A stretch of DNA of 64,000 nucleotides from Bacteroidales bacterium. GTDB lineage: Bacteria > Bacteroidota > Bacteroidia > Bacteroidales > VadinHA17. The stretch is from assembly GCA_016709865.1 (NCBI GenBank), contig JADJLX010000003.1, positions 558,001 through 622,000 on the forward strand, in the 5' to 3' direction. How positions within the stretch are numbered: the first letter of the stretch is position 1; each line of letters opens with the position of its first letter. The notes beneath the pieces were generated by a model, which did no database searches, had not been told where the DNA came from, and was given only the letters and a program-made list of their open reading frames with translations. Shown here piece by piece: positions 47,393 through 55,319 of this stretch. A program made the position numbers and the translations under genes.

Positions 47393-48729
47393 TACCTTCT
47401 CTTTGTTGCACTCGATGAGCTATTTTCCTTTTCTTTTGAACTGGTGCTTCTGGAAGAAGATTCAGATTTCGTTGCTTTTGTTGAAGATCTGGCCGGAGTA
47501 GAACTTTTTGTGGTCGTTCTGGCCGGTGCAGATGATTTTGTTGTCGTTTCCCTTGTTCTGCTTACAGTCCCGGTACTCTTTGTCGCTGCCGGCTTGGTAG
47601 CTGCCCTGTCTGATCCCGAATTACTCTGTCTCCTTGAAGAGGCGGCATTCTGACCTGAAGAACCACTTGTTCCCGACTTAACAGAAGTTGGATTGTCAGA
47701 CCTTCTTATTGTACCTGTATTATTGATGGTTTTGGAATCGCTTTTTGTATTGGTACGGGTATTTGTGCGTGTTGTTGTGCTTCCTGCACTGCGGTCACCT
47801 GATTGAGTGGATACTGACTTTCTGCCCTCATCTGTTGATGTGCTGGTTCTGTTTGACCTTACATCGCTGTTTGTACGGGTACTTTTATATAAGGCTTCAC
47901 CATCTCTGCGCGACTCCGGACGTGAGTAAGTGGTCTTATAGTTACCTTCCTTGACTCTTACACTTACTGTTGGTGAGAATACTCTCACGTTGGTGTAATA
48001 GAATGTATTGTACCTGGTGTAGCGTGGCTGGTGCCAGTGACGGTAGTGTCTGTAGTATTCAGGATACCAGTTTGAATAATATCCGTAGTAATAATGGTAG
48101 TAGAACGGGCTCCAGGGTTGCCAGTAGGAAGGGTAATATCCCCATCTCCATGATGAACGCCAGACTACGTAATCGGGACGGTATATAAACCTTATCATTG
48201 GCCATGCAGCTACTTCGTAGTAATTGGTCCTTATTACTGTTACGTTCTGCCTGTTGTTATTTCTCCCGTTATATCCAGGATTTGGTGTTTCGCCATTATT
48301 ATCATCATAAATCGGTTCAATAATATAATTCCTTCCATACAATTCTTCATCGCCTATGAGCTGTATTGCTACCTCTCCGTTACGAAGTTTCTGAACCGTA
48401 AAAACGCCAACATCCTGTCGCTCATTATTGTTTAATGCCACTGACATTACTATGTTATGGTCTTGTCCATCAACATAATCAGTAACCATTATGTAGTCAA
48501 CAAAGTTATCGCCATTCAGATCAAGGTTATTGATTCTGGAGTTTTGTTCATTAAGTTTTCTCTCAAATCCTTCCAGTGTCTCAGATTCCTGGAACAGGCT
48601 CATAACAGCATAGAGATTTAGGTTATCTCCCGGCAGACCCAGATATTCATCGGGTTTATCCTGTGCCCTTACTATTGTTCCGGTAGCTATCAGGAGCGAG
48701 AGAATCGAAGTAAATAGTGCCTTTTTCAT
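47392..48729 (-). CDS. Exported Tyr/Trp/His-rich protein with Ser/Thr/Arg-rich tail
   Basis: 445 residues from ATG 48729; the signal peptide ends IVRAQ. Residues ~25-150 form an ordinary folded domain (LNGDNFVDYIMVTDYVDGQDHNIVMSVAL). Residues ~185-255 are strikingly aromatic (many Tyr, Trp, His and Pro, e.g. WGYYPSYWQPWSPFYYHYYY). From ~275 to the end the chain is low-complexity Ser/Thr/Arg/Lys, strongly basic, with SSAPARTTTKSSTPARSSTK repeats. Related proteins are common but uncharacterised in Bacteroidota. A surface or matrix role is a guess. The reading frame continues upstream to 48831, but the signal peptide fixes the start. Confidence 0.75.
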   Translation of the reverse strand: MKKALFTSILSLLIATGTIVRAQDKPDEYLGLPGDNLNLYAVMSLFQESETLEGFERKLNEQNSRINNLDLNGDNFVDYIMVTDYVDGQDHNIVMSVALNNNERQDVGVFTVQKLRNGEVAIQLIGDEELYGRNYIIEPIYDDNNGETPNPGYNGRNNNRQNVTVIRTNYYEVAAWPMIRFIYRPDYVVWRSSWRWGYYPSYWQPWSPFYYHYYYGYYSNWYPEYYRHYRHWHQPRYTRYNTFYYTNVRVFSPTVSVRVKEGNYKTTYSRPESRRDGEALYKSTRTNSDVRSNRTSTSTDEGRKSVSTQSGDRSAGSTTTRTNTRTNTKSDSKTINNTGTIRRSDNPTSVKSGTSGSSGQNAASSRRQSNSGSDRAATKPAATKSTGTVSRTRETTTKSSAPARTTTKSSTPARSSTKATKSESSSRSTSSKEKENSSSSATKRR

Positions 48730-48790
48730 TTTGTTTAATTTTAGAAGAATCATTTCTTCATATCGACAATAACAAAACACGTACCAAATT

Positions 48791-50131
48791 TCATTCTGAA
48801 ACCAATTCTCCCGACTTGTGGCCGCTAACATTATTGTTCTTCATCTCTGCAGGCAGGCTGTTTTTATACTGGAACAGGGCTGCAATCTGTTTTCCTTTAC
48901 CACTGTTTCTGATAGTATTGTTTTCAATAACCACTCTTTCAGCCTTGCAGTTTATTGAAATACCATAGCCTCCTTCTTTTGTTCCGTTATTTTCAATGAT
49001 GTTATTTCTTATTATTGTCCCGTGGGGTGCATTGGCAGGGATTTCGCCTCTTAAATGGATGCCATCTGATCCGTTTTCACTTATAGTATTTCCCTCAAAC
49101 AGCATATCAGTGTCTTTATGCCCTGTGCTTATTCCGTTTCTGCCATTTCGAGAAAAAGTATTATTCTTTACCTCTCCGTTTCTTACCCTCCAGCATACAA
49201 AGAGTCCATAACCATCATTGTCATGACTGTTATTCCCCTCAATAGTTGTGTACGGAGAACCGGTTCCGGGATGCAGTCCGCTGTTTGAACAGCCATATAC
49301 CTCGCAGTTCCTTACGGTAACATATTCGGTTATCTGCCAGCTTATTCCATCGCTGTTATAATCTTTAACAATAACATTTTCAACCACAGCCTTATGAACC
49401 TTATGCAGATAGATCCCTCCGGCACGGCAGCCATCTATCATATCGTTTGTCTCACGGCTCCCGTCAACGGTGAGGCCGGAGATCGTTACATTATTCGCCT
49501 CCACAGCGCTTATCACAGAACAGGCATTTGAAACTGTACCGTTATCTCCAGCCTGGTAATCGCGTACCAGATACTCGTCAATAAATAGTGTATTACCCTC
49601 TATTGAAGTAATTTTTGCAGTTGTAAGGTCCCAGCCTGAGCGCTGTTTATCGTCATATATAGCAACTCCCATTCCCGGTTTGAATCCCGATGCATCTGCA
49701 ATAGTCAACCGTAATTCCCCATAGTCGGCATCAATTGTAAACTGCGACCTGAATCCCTTACATTTCTTCAGTATCGTTTTTGGACCCGACCCTGTAAGAG
49801 TGATATTATCATACAGCCTTACCGGTGCAATTATATCAAAATGTCCGGGCATGAGTTTTACTGTACCACCATTACCTGCTTCTTTCAGGGCATCGATAGC
49901 TGTTTGTATAGCCACAGATGTGAATCCCTGTATTTCAGCATTGTTTCCTCCCACAGTAATAACTCGTGCAGATCTGATTTTATGCACAACTGAAACAACG
50001 CCTGAATCAGATTTGTGATTAATACTGACTTTGATATTCTCACTTTCTTTTTTCATTTCGTTACTCTTATTCTGGTATGTACATCCTGAGATAATAATCA
50101 GGAAGAGGAAGGTAAATTTAATTATTCTCAT
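48791..50131 (-). CDS. Right-handed parallel beta-helix lipoprotein
   Basis: A 446-residue lipoprotein (lipobox IISGC, Cys17). After a short linker, VGGNNAEIQGFTSVAIQTAIDAL is the pectate-lyase-like start. About ten beta-helix rungs follow with Asn ladders (NSHDNDGYGLFV, NTFSRNGRNGIS, NTISENGSDGIHL, NIIENNGT). The fold is that of pectin lyases, mannuronan epimerases and other polysaccharide enzymes or binding proteins; the activity is not identifiable. No neighbouring SusCD pair is present. Confidence 0.85.
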   Translation of the reverse strand: MRIIKFTFLFLIIISGCTYQNKSNEMKKESENIKVSINHKSDSGVVSVVHKIRSARVITVGGNNAEIQGFTSVAIQTAIDALKEAGNGGTVKLMPGHFDIIAPVRLYDNITLTGSGPKTILKKCKGFRSQFTIDADYGELRLTIADASGFKPGMGVAIYDDKQRSGWDLTTAKITSIEGNTLFIDEYLVRDYQAGDNGTVSNACSVISAVEANNVTISGLTVDGSRETNDMIDGCRAGGIYLHKVHKAVVENVIVKDYNSDGISWQITEYVTVRNCEVYGCSNSGLHPGTGSPYTTIEGNNSHDNDGYGLFVCWRVRNGEVKNNTFSRNGRNGISTGHKDTDMLFEGNTISENGSDGIHLRGEIPANAPHGTIIRNNIIENNGTKEGGYGISINCKAERVVIENNTIRNSGKGKQIAALFQYKNSLPAEMKNNNVSGHKSGELVSE

Positions 50132-50321
50132 GGCGGTCAGTTTAAGTTCTGTTTTTTAAACGATTCAGAAAAGTAAGAAATTTTTATGACATGTAATAAG
50201 CGGCTACCGGTTTCCGGCTACCGGCAAGCGGTAAGGGCAACTTATCTATCCCAAAAATAGTTGTCATATTTTTAAAATATATTTACCCTGCTTTCGTCTA
50301 TGGAATTAAACAACCTCTTAA

Positions 50322-50882
50322 ATGAGCCCGAAAGAGTCAGAGAAAATTGGAACTGTTTATAAAGATGAGCGAAAAAGATTGCTCGGATATATACGTAACA
50401 GGATTCCGGATCATGTTGAGGCTGAAGATATTCTGCAGGATGTCTTCTACCAGCTGACTATTGGCTTCCGGGACATCAGGAGGATTGAAAACCTGACAGC
50501 ATGGATCTATAAAGTGGCTGATAACCGTATCACCGATCTCTTCCGCAAGAAAAAGCCTGTAAAAGTCAGTTACAGCGAAAATGCACGGGATGATGAGGAC
50601 GGACCTCTTTTACTCGAGGAGATACTCCCTTCGCTCGGATCAACACCCGAAGATGATGAGTTAAAGGAACTGATATGGGAAGCCATTGAAGAGACGCTGT
50701 CGGAACTTCCTGAAGAGCAGAGAAGTGTATTCGTTGCAAATGAGTTTGATGGTAAGAGTTTCAAAGAGATATCTGAAGAAACCGGTGCCGGAATAAATAC
50801 CCTCATCTCACGCAAACGATATGCTGTTCTTGCCCTAAGGGAAAACTTAAGTGAATTATATAAACTATTTAAAAATCATTAG
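50322..50882 (+). CDS. ECF-type RNA polymerase sigma factor
   Basis: A 186-residue sigma-70 family protein with region 2 (~18-90: RLLGYIRNRIPDHVEAEDILQDVFYQL, ENLTAWIYKVADNRITDLFRKK) and region 4 (~130-180: LSELPEEQRSVFVANEFDGKSFKEISEETGAGINTLISRKRYAVLALRENL). A long acidic linker separates them. No anti-sigma gene is adjacent. A 100-residue two-helix membrane protein follows after one base and may be its partner or target. Confidence 0.92.
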   Translation: MSPKESEKIGTVYKDERKRLLGYIRNRIPDHVEAEDILQDVFYQLTIGFRDIRRIENLTAWIYKVADNRITDLFRKKKPVKVSYSENARDDEDGPLLLEEILPSLGSTPEDDELKELIWEAIEETLSELPEEQRSVFVANEFDGKSFKEISEETGAGINTLISRKRYAVLALRENLSELYKLFKNH

Positions 50883-50883
50883 T

Positions 50884-51186
50884 ATGAAAGCGTTAACAGT
50901 TTTAAAGTATGTTGGATTTGGAATTCTTGGTGTGGGCTTTGTTATTGCAGTGGTATTTGGAGTCCAGGCTCTCTGGAACTGGCTAATACCCGAATTATTC
51001 CATGGACCAGTGATAACTTTCTGGCAAACTGCCGGGTTATTCCTGCTCTCAAAAATTCTGCTAACAGGAGTTGCCCCTGGTGGATCAGGTAACCATCGGA
51101 AAAGTGAGTGGAAGAGGAAATACAATGACAAGTTCAGATCATCGTGCAGGGATGATGAAAAAGTTACTTCACCTGAACAAGCATAA
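50884..51186 (+). CDS. Small membrane protein paired with the ECF sigma factor
   Basis: 100 residues, starting MKALTVLKYVGFGILGVGF one base after the sigma stop. Two transmembrane segments (~5-30 and ~42-65) are followed by a polar, basic tail with KSEWKRKYNDKFRSSCRDDE. Small membrane proteins in this position after ECF sigma genes are frequent in Bacteroidota and are of unknown function. It ends at a strong terminator, so the two genes form a bicistronic unit. Confidence 0.75.
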   Translation: MKALTVLKYVGFGILGVGFVIAVVFGVQALWNWLIPELFHGPVITFWQTAGLFLLSKILLTGVAPGGSGNHRKSEWKRKYNDKFRSSCRDDEKVTSPEQA

Positions 51187-51191
51187 AGGAT

Positions 51192-51223
51192 GCCGTCTCA
51201 AGAATAATTGAGACGGCTTTTTT
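51192..51223 (+). terminator. Terminator of the sigma/membrane-protein pair
   Basis: A perfect 10-bp stem GCCGTCTCAA / TTGAGACGGC with loop GAATAA and a T run, five bases after the stop. Confidence 0.92.
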
Positions 51224-51280
51224 ATTTGATCATTTTTTGGTACAATTCTTGTGCTTTTCAAGTGCTATAAACAGCCTCTC

Positions 51281-51679
51281 ATGAAAAAGATATATTTGCT
51301 GCTGATTTTACTGATTTCGGTTTCCTGGTCCTGTTCGAAAGATAAGATAGAGATTGACGGCAACAATCTGCTTATAGGTGTATGGAACTATTCAGAGTAT
51401 AAAGACAATTCTGCTGTTTTTACCCGAAGCAGTGAATTTGTTGATAATCATTGTTATAAATTTAACATTAATGGGACCCTTGTTGAGCGAAAAAATGCAG
51501 GGTGGTGCGGAACTCCGCCGGTAACTTATGGTGATTTCGATGGAACCTGGTCGATTCAGAATGATACAATTCTTACAATAAATGTTGGTTACTGGGGAGG
51601 AAAAACTTCATACAAGCTTGATATTGAATCACTAGATGAGAACAATCTGGAGGTTATTTCTCTTTTGGAAATCAAATAA
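51281..51679 (+). CDS. Small lipoprotein, lipocalin-like
   Basis: 132 residues from ATG 51281. The signal ends in a lipobox-like SWSCS. The mature part (LLIGVWNYSEYKDNS … HCYKFNINGTLVERKNAGWCG … DGTWSIQNDTILTINVGYWGG) has the G-x-W start and beta-strand rhythm of lipocalin-like (DUF4488/5004-type) domains. It is probably an outer-membrane ligand-binding lipoprotein; the ligand is unknown. Single gene. Confidence 0.7.
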   Translation: MKKIYLLLILLISVSWSCSKDKIEIDGNNLLIGVWNYSEYKDNSAVFTRSSEFVDNHCYKFNINGTLVERKNAGWCGTPPVTYGDFDGTWSIQNDTILTINVGYWGGKTSYKLDIESLDENNLEVISLLEIK

Positions 51680-51740
51680 ATTCAAATGCCATCCTTCGTT
51701 TTTTTTCATATATTTCCGGCCTTAGCCAACCCGAATGAAA

Positions 51741-51795
51741 ACTCCGTGGCAGCCTGAGCTTGTCGAAGGCCTCCGTGTACTTCGTGGTTAAAAAA
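51741..51795. repeat. CCTGAGCTTGTCGAAGG palindrome plus CCTCCGTG motif
   Basis: The imperfect palindrome CCTGAGCTTGTCGAAGG (51748-51764) is a widespread bacterial repeat. It is followed by CCTCCGTGTACTTCGTGG and TTAAAA, a member of the CTCCGTG/GTGGTAAAA family also seen at 32012-32056 and 63740-63780. Confidence 0.6.
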
Positions 51796-51833
51796 ATATT
51801 TTGGGAAAATAGTCAGAAGAATAGATTATCAAT

Positions 51834-52313
51834 ATGTTAGACACCTCAATTTTGGCAGAAGAGATTACCTCCCTGATCGTGGAGTGGGAATCAAAGTTAG
51901 CAGCCCTCCCAAATGATACAATCTCTCAACGAAGAAATAGTCAGAACAGGAATATAAAGCAGATTCTTGGTCATCTGATCGACTCAGCTTCAAACAATAC
52001 CCACAGGGTGGTACACCTTCAGTATCAAACCTGTCCGCTTGAGTTCCCAAACTACGCAACTTTTGGAAATAACGACCGGTGGATTGCTATTCAGAACTAT
52101 CAGAATGAGGACTGGTCTGATATGATACAGTTGTGGAAGTATTCGCTTTTACATTTCTGTCATGTGATCAGAAATGTCAATAAGGATAAGCTCCATAACG
52201 AATGGATCTCCGAACCTGGTAAGAACATCACTATGGAGACCATGATAATTGACTTCCCGAAGCATCTGAAACTGCATCTTAAAGAAATTGAAGAACTTAT
52301 CGGAAGAATCTGA
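51834..52313 (+). CDS. DinB-like (YfiT/DinB_2) four-helix protein
   Basis: A 159-residue DinB-superfamily protein. The metal-binding His triad is visible: NIKQILGHLIDSASNN (first His), a second in LLHFCHVIRN, and a third in PKHLKLHLKEIEEL. DinB-fold proteins bind a divalent metal and include bacillithiol- or mycothiol-dependent enzymes; the substrate here is unknown. It is followed 27 bases later by a GNAT gene. Confidence 0.85.
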   Translation: MLDTSILAEEITSLIVEWESKLAALPNDTISQRRNSQNRNIKQILGHLIDSASNNTHRVVHLQYQTCPLEFPNYATFGNNDRWIAIQNYQNEDWSDMIQLWKYSLLHFCHVIRNVNKDKLHNEWISEPGKNITMETMIIDFPKHLKLHLKEIEELIGRI

Positions 52314-52340
52314 CCTGGATTTGAAATGTAATTTACTGTC

Positions 52341-52793
52341 ATGATTATAATAAAAAGAACATCATCTGAAAATCCCGATTTCATTAAACTCGTAAAACTT
52401 CTCGATGCAGATCTTGCTATTCGCGATGGTGATGAACATACGTTTTACTCTCAGTTCAATACCCTGCAGAAGATTAAACATGTCGTAGTTGCCTTTGACG
52501 ACCTTAATCCTGTTGGCTGCGGAGCGATTAAAGAGTACTCCGCAGATACAATGGAAATTAAAAGGATGTATGTCCATCCCGATCACAGGAAAAAGGGCAT
52601 CGCATCCAGAGTTCTTCTTGAACTTGAGGCATGGGCAGGAGAAATGTCATACCAGAAATGCATTCTTGAAACAGGCAAAAAGCAGCCGGAAGCAATTGGT
52701 ATGTATAGAAAGAACGGCTATACCTCAATTCCGAATTACGGACAATATGCAGGTGTTGAGAATAGTGTGTGTTTTGAGAAGAGGATAAAATGA
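52341..52793 (+). CDS. GNAT family N-acetyltransferase
   Basis: A 150-residue acetyltransferase with the acetyl-CoA motif A: MYVHPDHRKKGIASRVLLELEAWA (R/Q-x-x-G-x-A pattern), then KCILETGKKQPEAIGMYRKNGY. The substrate cannot be named. It is probably co-transcribed with the upstream DinB-like gene. Confidence 0.9.
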   Translation: MIIIKRTSSENPDFIKLVKLLDADLAIRDGDEHTFYSQFNTLQKIKHVVVAFDDLNPVGCGAIKEYSADTMEIKRMYVHPDHRKKGIASRVLLELEAWAGEMSYQKCILETGKKQPEAIGMYRKNGYTSIPNYGQYAGVENSVCFEKRIK

Positions 52794-52870
52794 TCTGGTG
52801 AAACCCGCTATATACTCCGTTCTACTACTTTGTAAAATTAATATCTTTACATCCCAGTTAAATAACATAA

Positions 52871-53758
52871 ATGGTTAATAAGACCTACACTCAGTTTGGA
52901 AAATTTTCGGTAGCTGTTATGCTTCCAATATTCATTCTAAGTCTGATAATGTTAGTTTGTATCGGTTTTGACGAATTAATTACCGTTTTCACTTTCGGTT
53001 TTGTTTTATTAACTCTTTTGATATGCCTTCTGACCTTCTACAAACTGACAATATCGGTCACCGATACATATGTTTCATTCAGTCTAGGGATAGGATTAGT
53101 CTCGAGGAAGTATTCTGTTTCAGATATTAAAAGCTGTAAACCTGTAAAAAATAACATCCTCACAGGAGTTGGCATAAGGATGCTAAACAATGGCTGGCTT
53201 TATAATGTCTCGGGACTTCAGGCAATTGAGCTGACATTCAAAAACAGAAAATCGGTTGTCAGGATCGGAACAGATAAGCCTGAAGAGGTCGCAATGGAAA
53301 TCAATAAGTTAATCGAAGGAAATAAAATGGAGAGCATATCCGATTACAATAGTAAGTCGCATGTTGCTTTAATACTGATTATCCTTTTTCTTGCTATCAT
53401 CATTCCAGCGGCGATTGTTCTCTCCGGGAAACGTGAAATAAAGACAACTTTTACAAACACTGAATTTGTTATAAACGGAATGTATGGAATGGGTATTAAG
53501 CTTGCCGATATCAGGCAGCTTGATACTATTTCTGCTTTGCCCGCAATAAAAAGACGTACAAACGGTTATGCTGCCGGTAATACACTTAAAGGAAACTTCA
53601 CTCTCAGCGATAAAAGCAAGGTCAAATTGTTTATTACAAAAGGAAATCCACCCTATATTTCTATCCGGACAGATGATCTTCAGCTATATTTTAATTTTGA
53701 AGACAGCCGTAATACTGTGGAGTTGTTTAATGAACTGAAAGAGAGGGTGAAGAGGTGA
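52871..53758 (+). CDS. Membrane protein with PH-like domains
   Basis: A 295-residue protein with two N-terminal membrane helices (~12-60), a cytoplasmic PH-like domain (~60-148: YVSFSLGIGLVSRKYSVSDIKSCKP), a third helix (~165-187), and a second PH-like domain (~190-290: TEFVINGMYGMGIKLADIRQLD). The two halves look like an internal duplication. Bacterial PH-domain membrane proteins are of unknown function. Single gene, ending in a repeat array. Confidence 0.7.
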   Translation: MVNKTYTQFGKFSVAVMLPIFILSLIMLVCIGFDELITVFTFGFVLLTLLICLLTFYKLTISVTDTYVSFSLGIGLVSRKYSVSDIKSCKPVKNNILTGVGIRMLNNGWLYNVSGLQAIELTFKNRKSVVRIGTDKPEEVAMEINKLIEGNKMESISDYNSKSHVALILIILFLAIIIPAAIVLSGKREIKTTFTNTEFVINGMYGMGIKLADIRQLDTISALPAIKRRTNGYAAGNTLKGNFTLSDKSKVKLFITKGNPPYISIRTDDLQLYFNFEDSRNTVELFNELKERVKR

Positions 53759-53826
53759 AGGGGAGAGTGGGAGAGTGGGAGAAAAGGAGATGACTGCAGG
53801 ACCGCAAGACCGCAAGACTGCAAGAC
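53759..53826. repeat. GGGAGAGT array plus GACCGCAA 8-nt array
   Basis: A purine array (GGGAGAGT type) directly follows the PH-domain gene stop. It is joined to 8-nt units GACTGCAG, GACCGCAA, GACCGCAA, GACTGCAA (53792-53823). The 8-nt family recurs at 55285-55312 and 59028-59053. Confidence 0.75.
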
Positions 53827-53862
53827 AACGAGGGATAAGAATAAACGAACAATGAATTCATA

Positions 53863-54990
53863 ATGATAAAGAAAATCGAGATACAGATTGCTCAGCAGCA
53901 CTTAGACAAGCTGAAAGAGAAAATTAGAAATACCAGATGGCCCGATGAGATAGAAGGGTCGGGATGGAATTATGGCGCGAGCCTTTACTATATGAAGGAG
54001 CTGGCTGACTTCTGGCTCAATGTCTACGACTGGCGGAAAACAGAAAGTGAAATTAACAGTTATCCAAACTATATTGCCACTATCGACGGATTCAAGATTC
54101 ATTTCCAGCATATAAAAGGAACAGGCCAGAAGAATATCCCGCTAATAATGACACACGGCTGGCCTTCATCCTTCCTTGAGATGAAAAAACTTATTCCTCT
54201 GCTCACCCAAAGCAGTCCGCTCGCTTTCGACCTGGTTATCCCTTCGATGATGGGGTATGGTTTTTCGCAAAAAATCAGAGAGTCAGGATGCAATGTCATC
54301 TTTATGGCAGAATTATGGCATAAGTTAATGACAGAACTGGGATACGATAAATACGGAGTACAGGGCGGCGACTTCGGGGCAGGTATCTCAACAGCCCTTG
54401 CAGCTAAATATCCTGAGCATGTAACCGGGATTCATCTTAACTATATCCCCGGCAATTATGTGCCGAAAATGGAAGAGAATGAGGAGTTTACAAAAGAAGA
54501 AAACGATTATCTCGATCAGGAAGAAGCCTGGTATGCTAAGGAGGGCGGATATTCGCTTCAGCAGAATACCAAACCACTTACTCTGGCATACGGACTGAAT
54601 GATTCTCCGGTTGGATTAGCTGCATGGATAGTGGAAAAGATGCACGGATGGGCCGACTGTAATGGCTATATCGGTAATGTTTTTACAAAAGATGAACTGT
54701 TATCCAATATCACTCTCTACTGGATAACAGAAACAATACATTCGTCTATAAGACTTTATAATGAAAACAATAAAGTCCCTCTGATTCTCGGTAAAGAGAC
54801 ATTTATTAATACCCCGACCGCTATCGCACATTTCAAATATGAGGAACCATTTCCCCCGCGCTCTTTCATCGAAAGGGGATATAATATAAAGCAGTGGTCG
54901 GATTTCCCGTCTGGAGGTCACTTCCCTGCCATCGAAAAACCCGAACTGCTTGCTGAAGACATAATTAAGTTTTTCAGTCTTCATACTTAG
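53863..54990 (+). CDS. Epoxide hydrolase (EHN + alpha/beta-hydrolase)
   Basis: A 375-residue microsomal-type epoxide hydrolase. The N-terminal EHN domain (~1-95) covers the active site. The hydrolase fold has HGWPSSFLEM (oxyanion), nucleophile Asp in VQGGDFGAGIS and catalytic His in PSGGHFPAIEKPELLAEDI. The enzyme opens epoxides to diols without metal. No signal peptide is present. It is convergent with pepF, with element B between them. Confidence 0.92.
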   Translation: MIKKIEIQIAQQHLDKLKEKIRNTRWPDEIEGSGWNYGASLYYMKELADFWLNVYDWRKTESEINSYPNYIATIDGFKIHFQHIKGTGQKNIPLIMTHGWPSSFLEMKKLIPLLTQSSPLAFDLVIPSMMGYGFSQKIRESGCNVIFMAELWHKLMTELGYDKYGVQGGDFGAGISTALAAKYPEHVTGIHLNYIPGNYVPKMEENEEFTKEENDYLDQEEAWYAKEGGYSLQQNTKPLTLAYGLNDSPVGLAAWIVEKMHGWADCNGYIGNVFTKDELLSNITLYWITETIHSSIRLYNENNKVPLILGKETFINTPTAIAHFKYEEPFPPRSFIERGYNIKQWSDFPSGGHFPAIEKPELLAEDIIKFFSLHT

Positions 54991-55011
54991 ACATTCAATT
55001 GAATTCAAAAA

Positions 55012-55276
55012 TTTCCCCTCCTTTTGAAGGAGGGGTGGTCGGGATGATTGATTATCATATATATACAGTATTTTATTTCCCGACCGGGGTGGTTGATTCT
55101 CTGATTTCCTTTTACCTATATTTAAATGAAAACAAAAACATCTTTAACAGGAAAAGTCTTAAGTTCTTAGAATCGAATCCACTTCTACAGAGGTAATCAA
55201 CCACCCCGGCCGGTATCAGAATTTGTTAAATATTTAAAAAACAGTCCGGCCACCCCTCCTTCAAAAGGAGGGGAAA
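55012..55276 (+). mobile_element. Inverted-repeat element, copy B (265 bp, deletion derivative)
   Basis: The left arm (55012-55098) and right arm (55195-55276) closely match those of copy A, including the 9-bp hairpin ends and the GGTCGGGA/TCCCGACC pair; the left arm differs at only a few positions. The middle keeps only about 70 bases of the 5' part of the DUF559 gene. It is a MITE-like, non-autonomous copy lying between convergent genes. Flanking bases on the right (TGTAT) are shared with copy A. Confidence 0.72.
55126..55194 (+). pseudogene. DUF559 gene remnant in copy B
   Basis: Starts ATGAAAAC…AAAACATCTTTAAC and follows copy A for about 50 bases (ACAGGAAAAGTCTTAAGTTC). It breaks off before the nuclease domain and has a frameshift and stop codons. 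No coding function remains. Confidence 0.75.
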
Positions 55277-55284
55277 TGTATTAG

Positions 55285-55312
55285 ACACTGCAGGACCGCA
55301 AGACCGCAAGAC
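55285..55312. repeat. GACCGCAA 8-nt array next to element B
   Basis: Units CACTGCAG, GACCGCAA, GACCGCAA and GAC, almost identical to the array at 53792-53826 on the other side of the epoxide hydrolase gene. Confidence 0.7.
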
Positions 55313-55319
55313 TTTTTAT

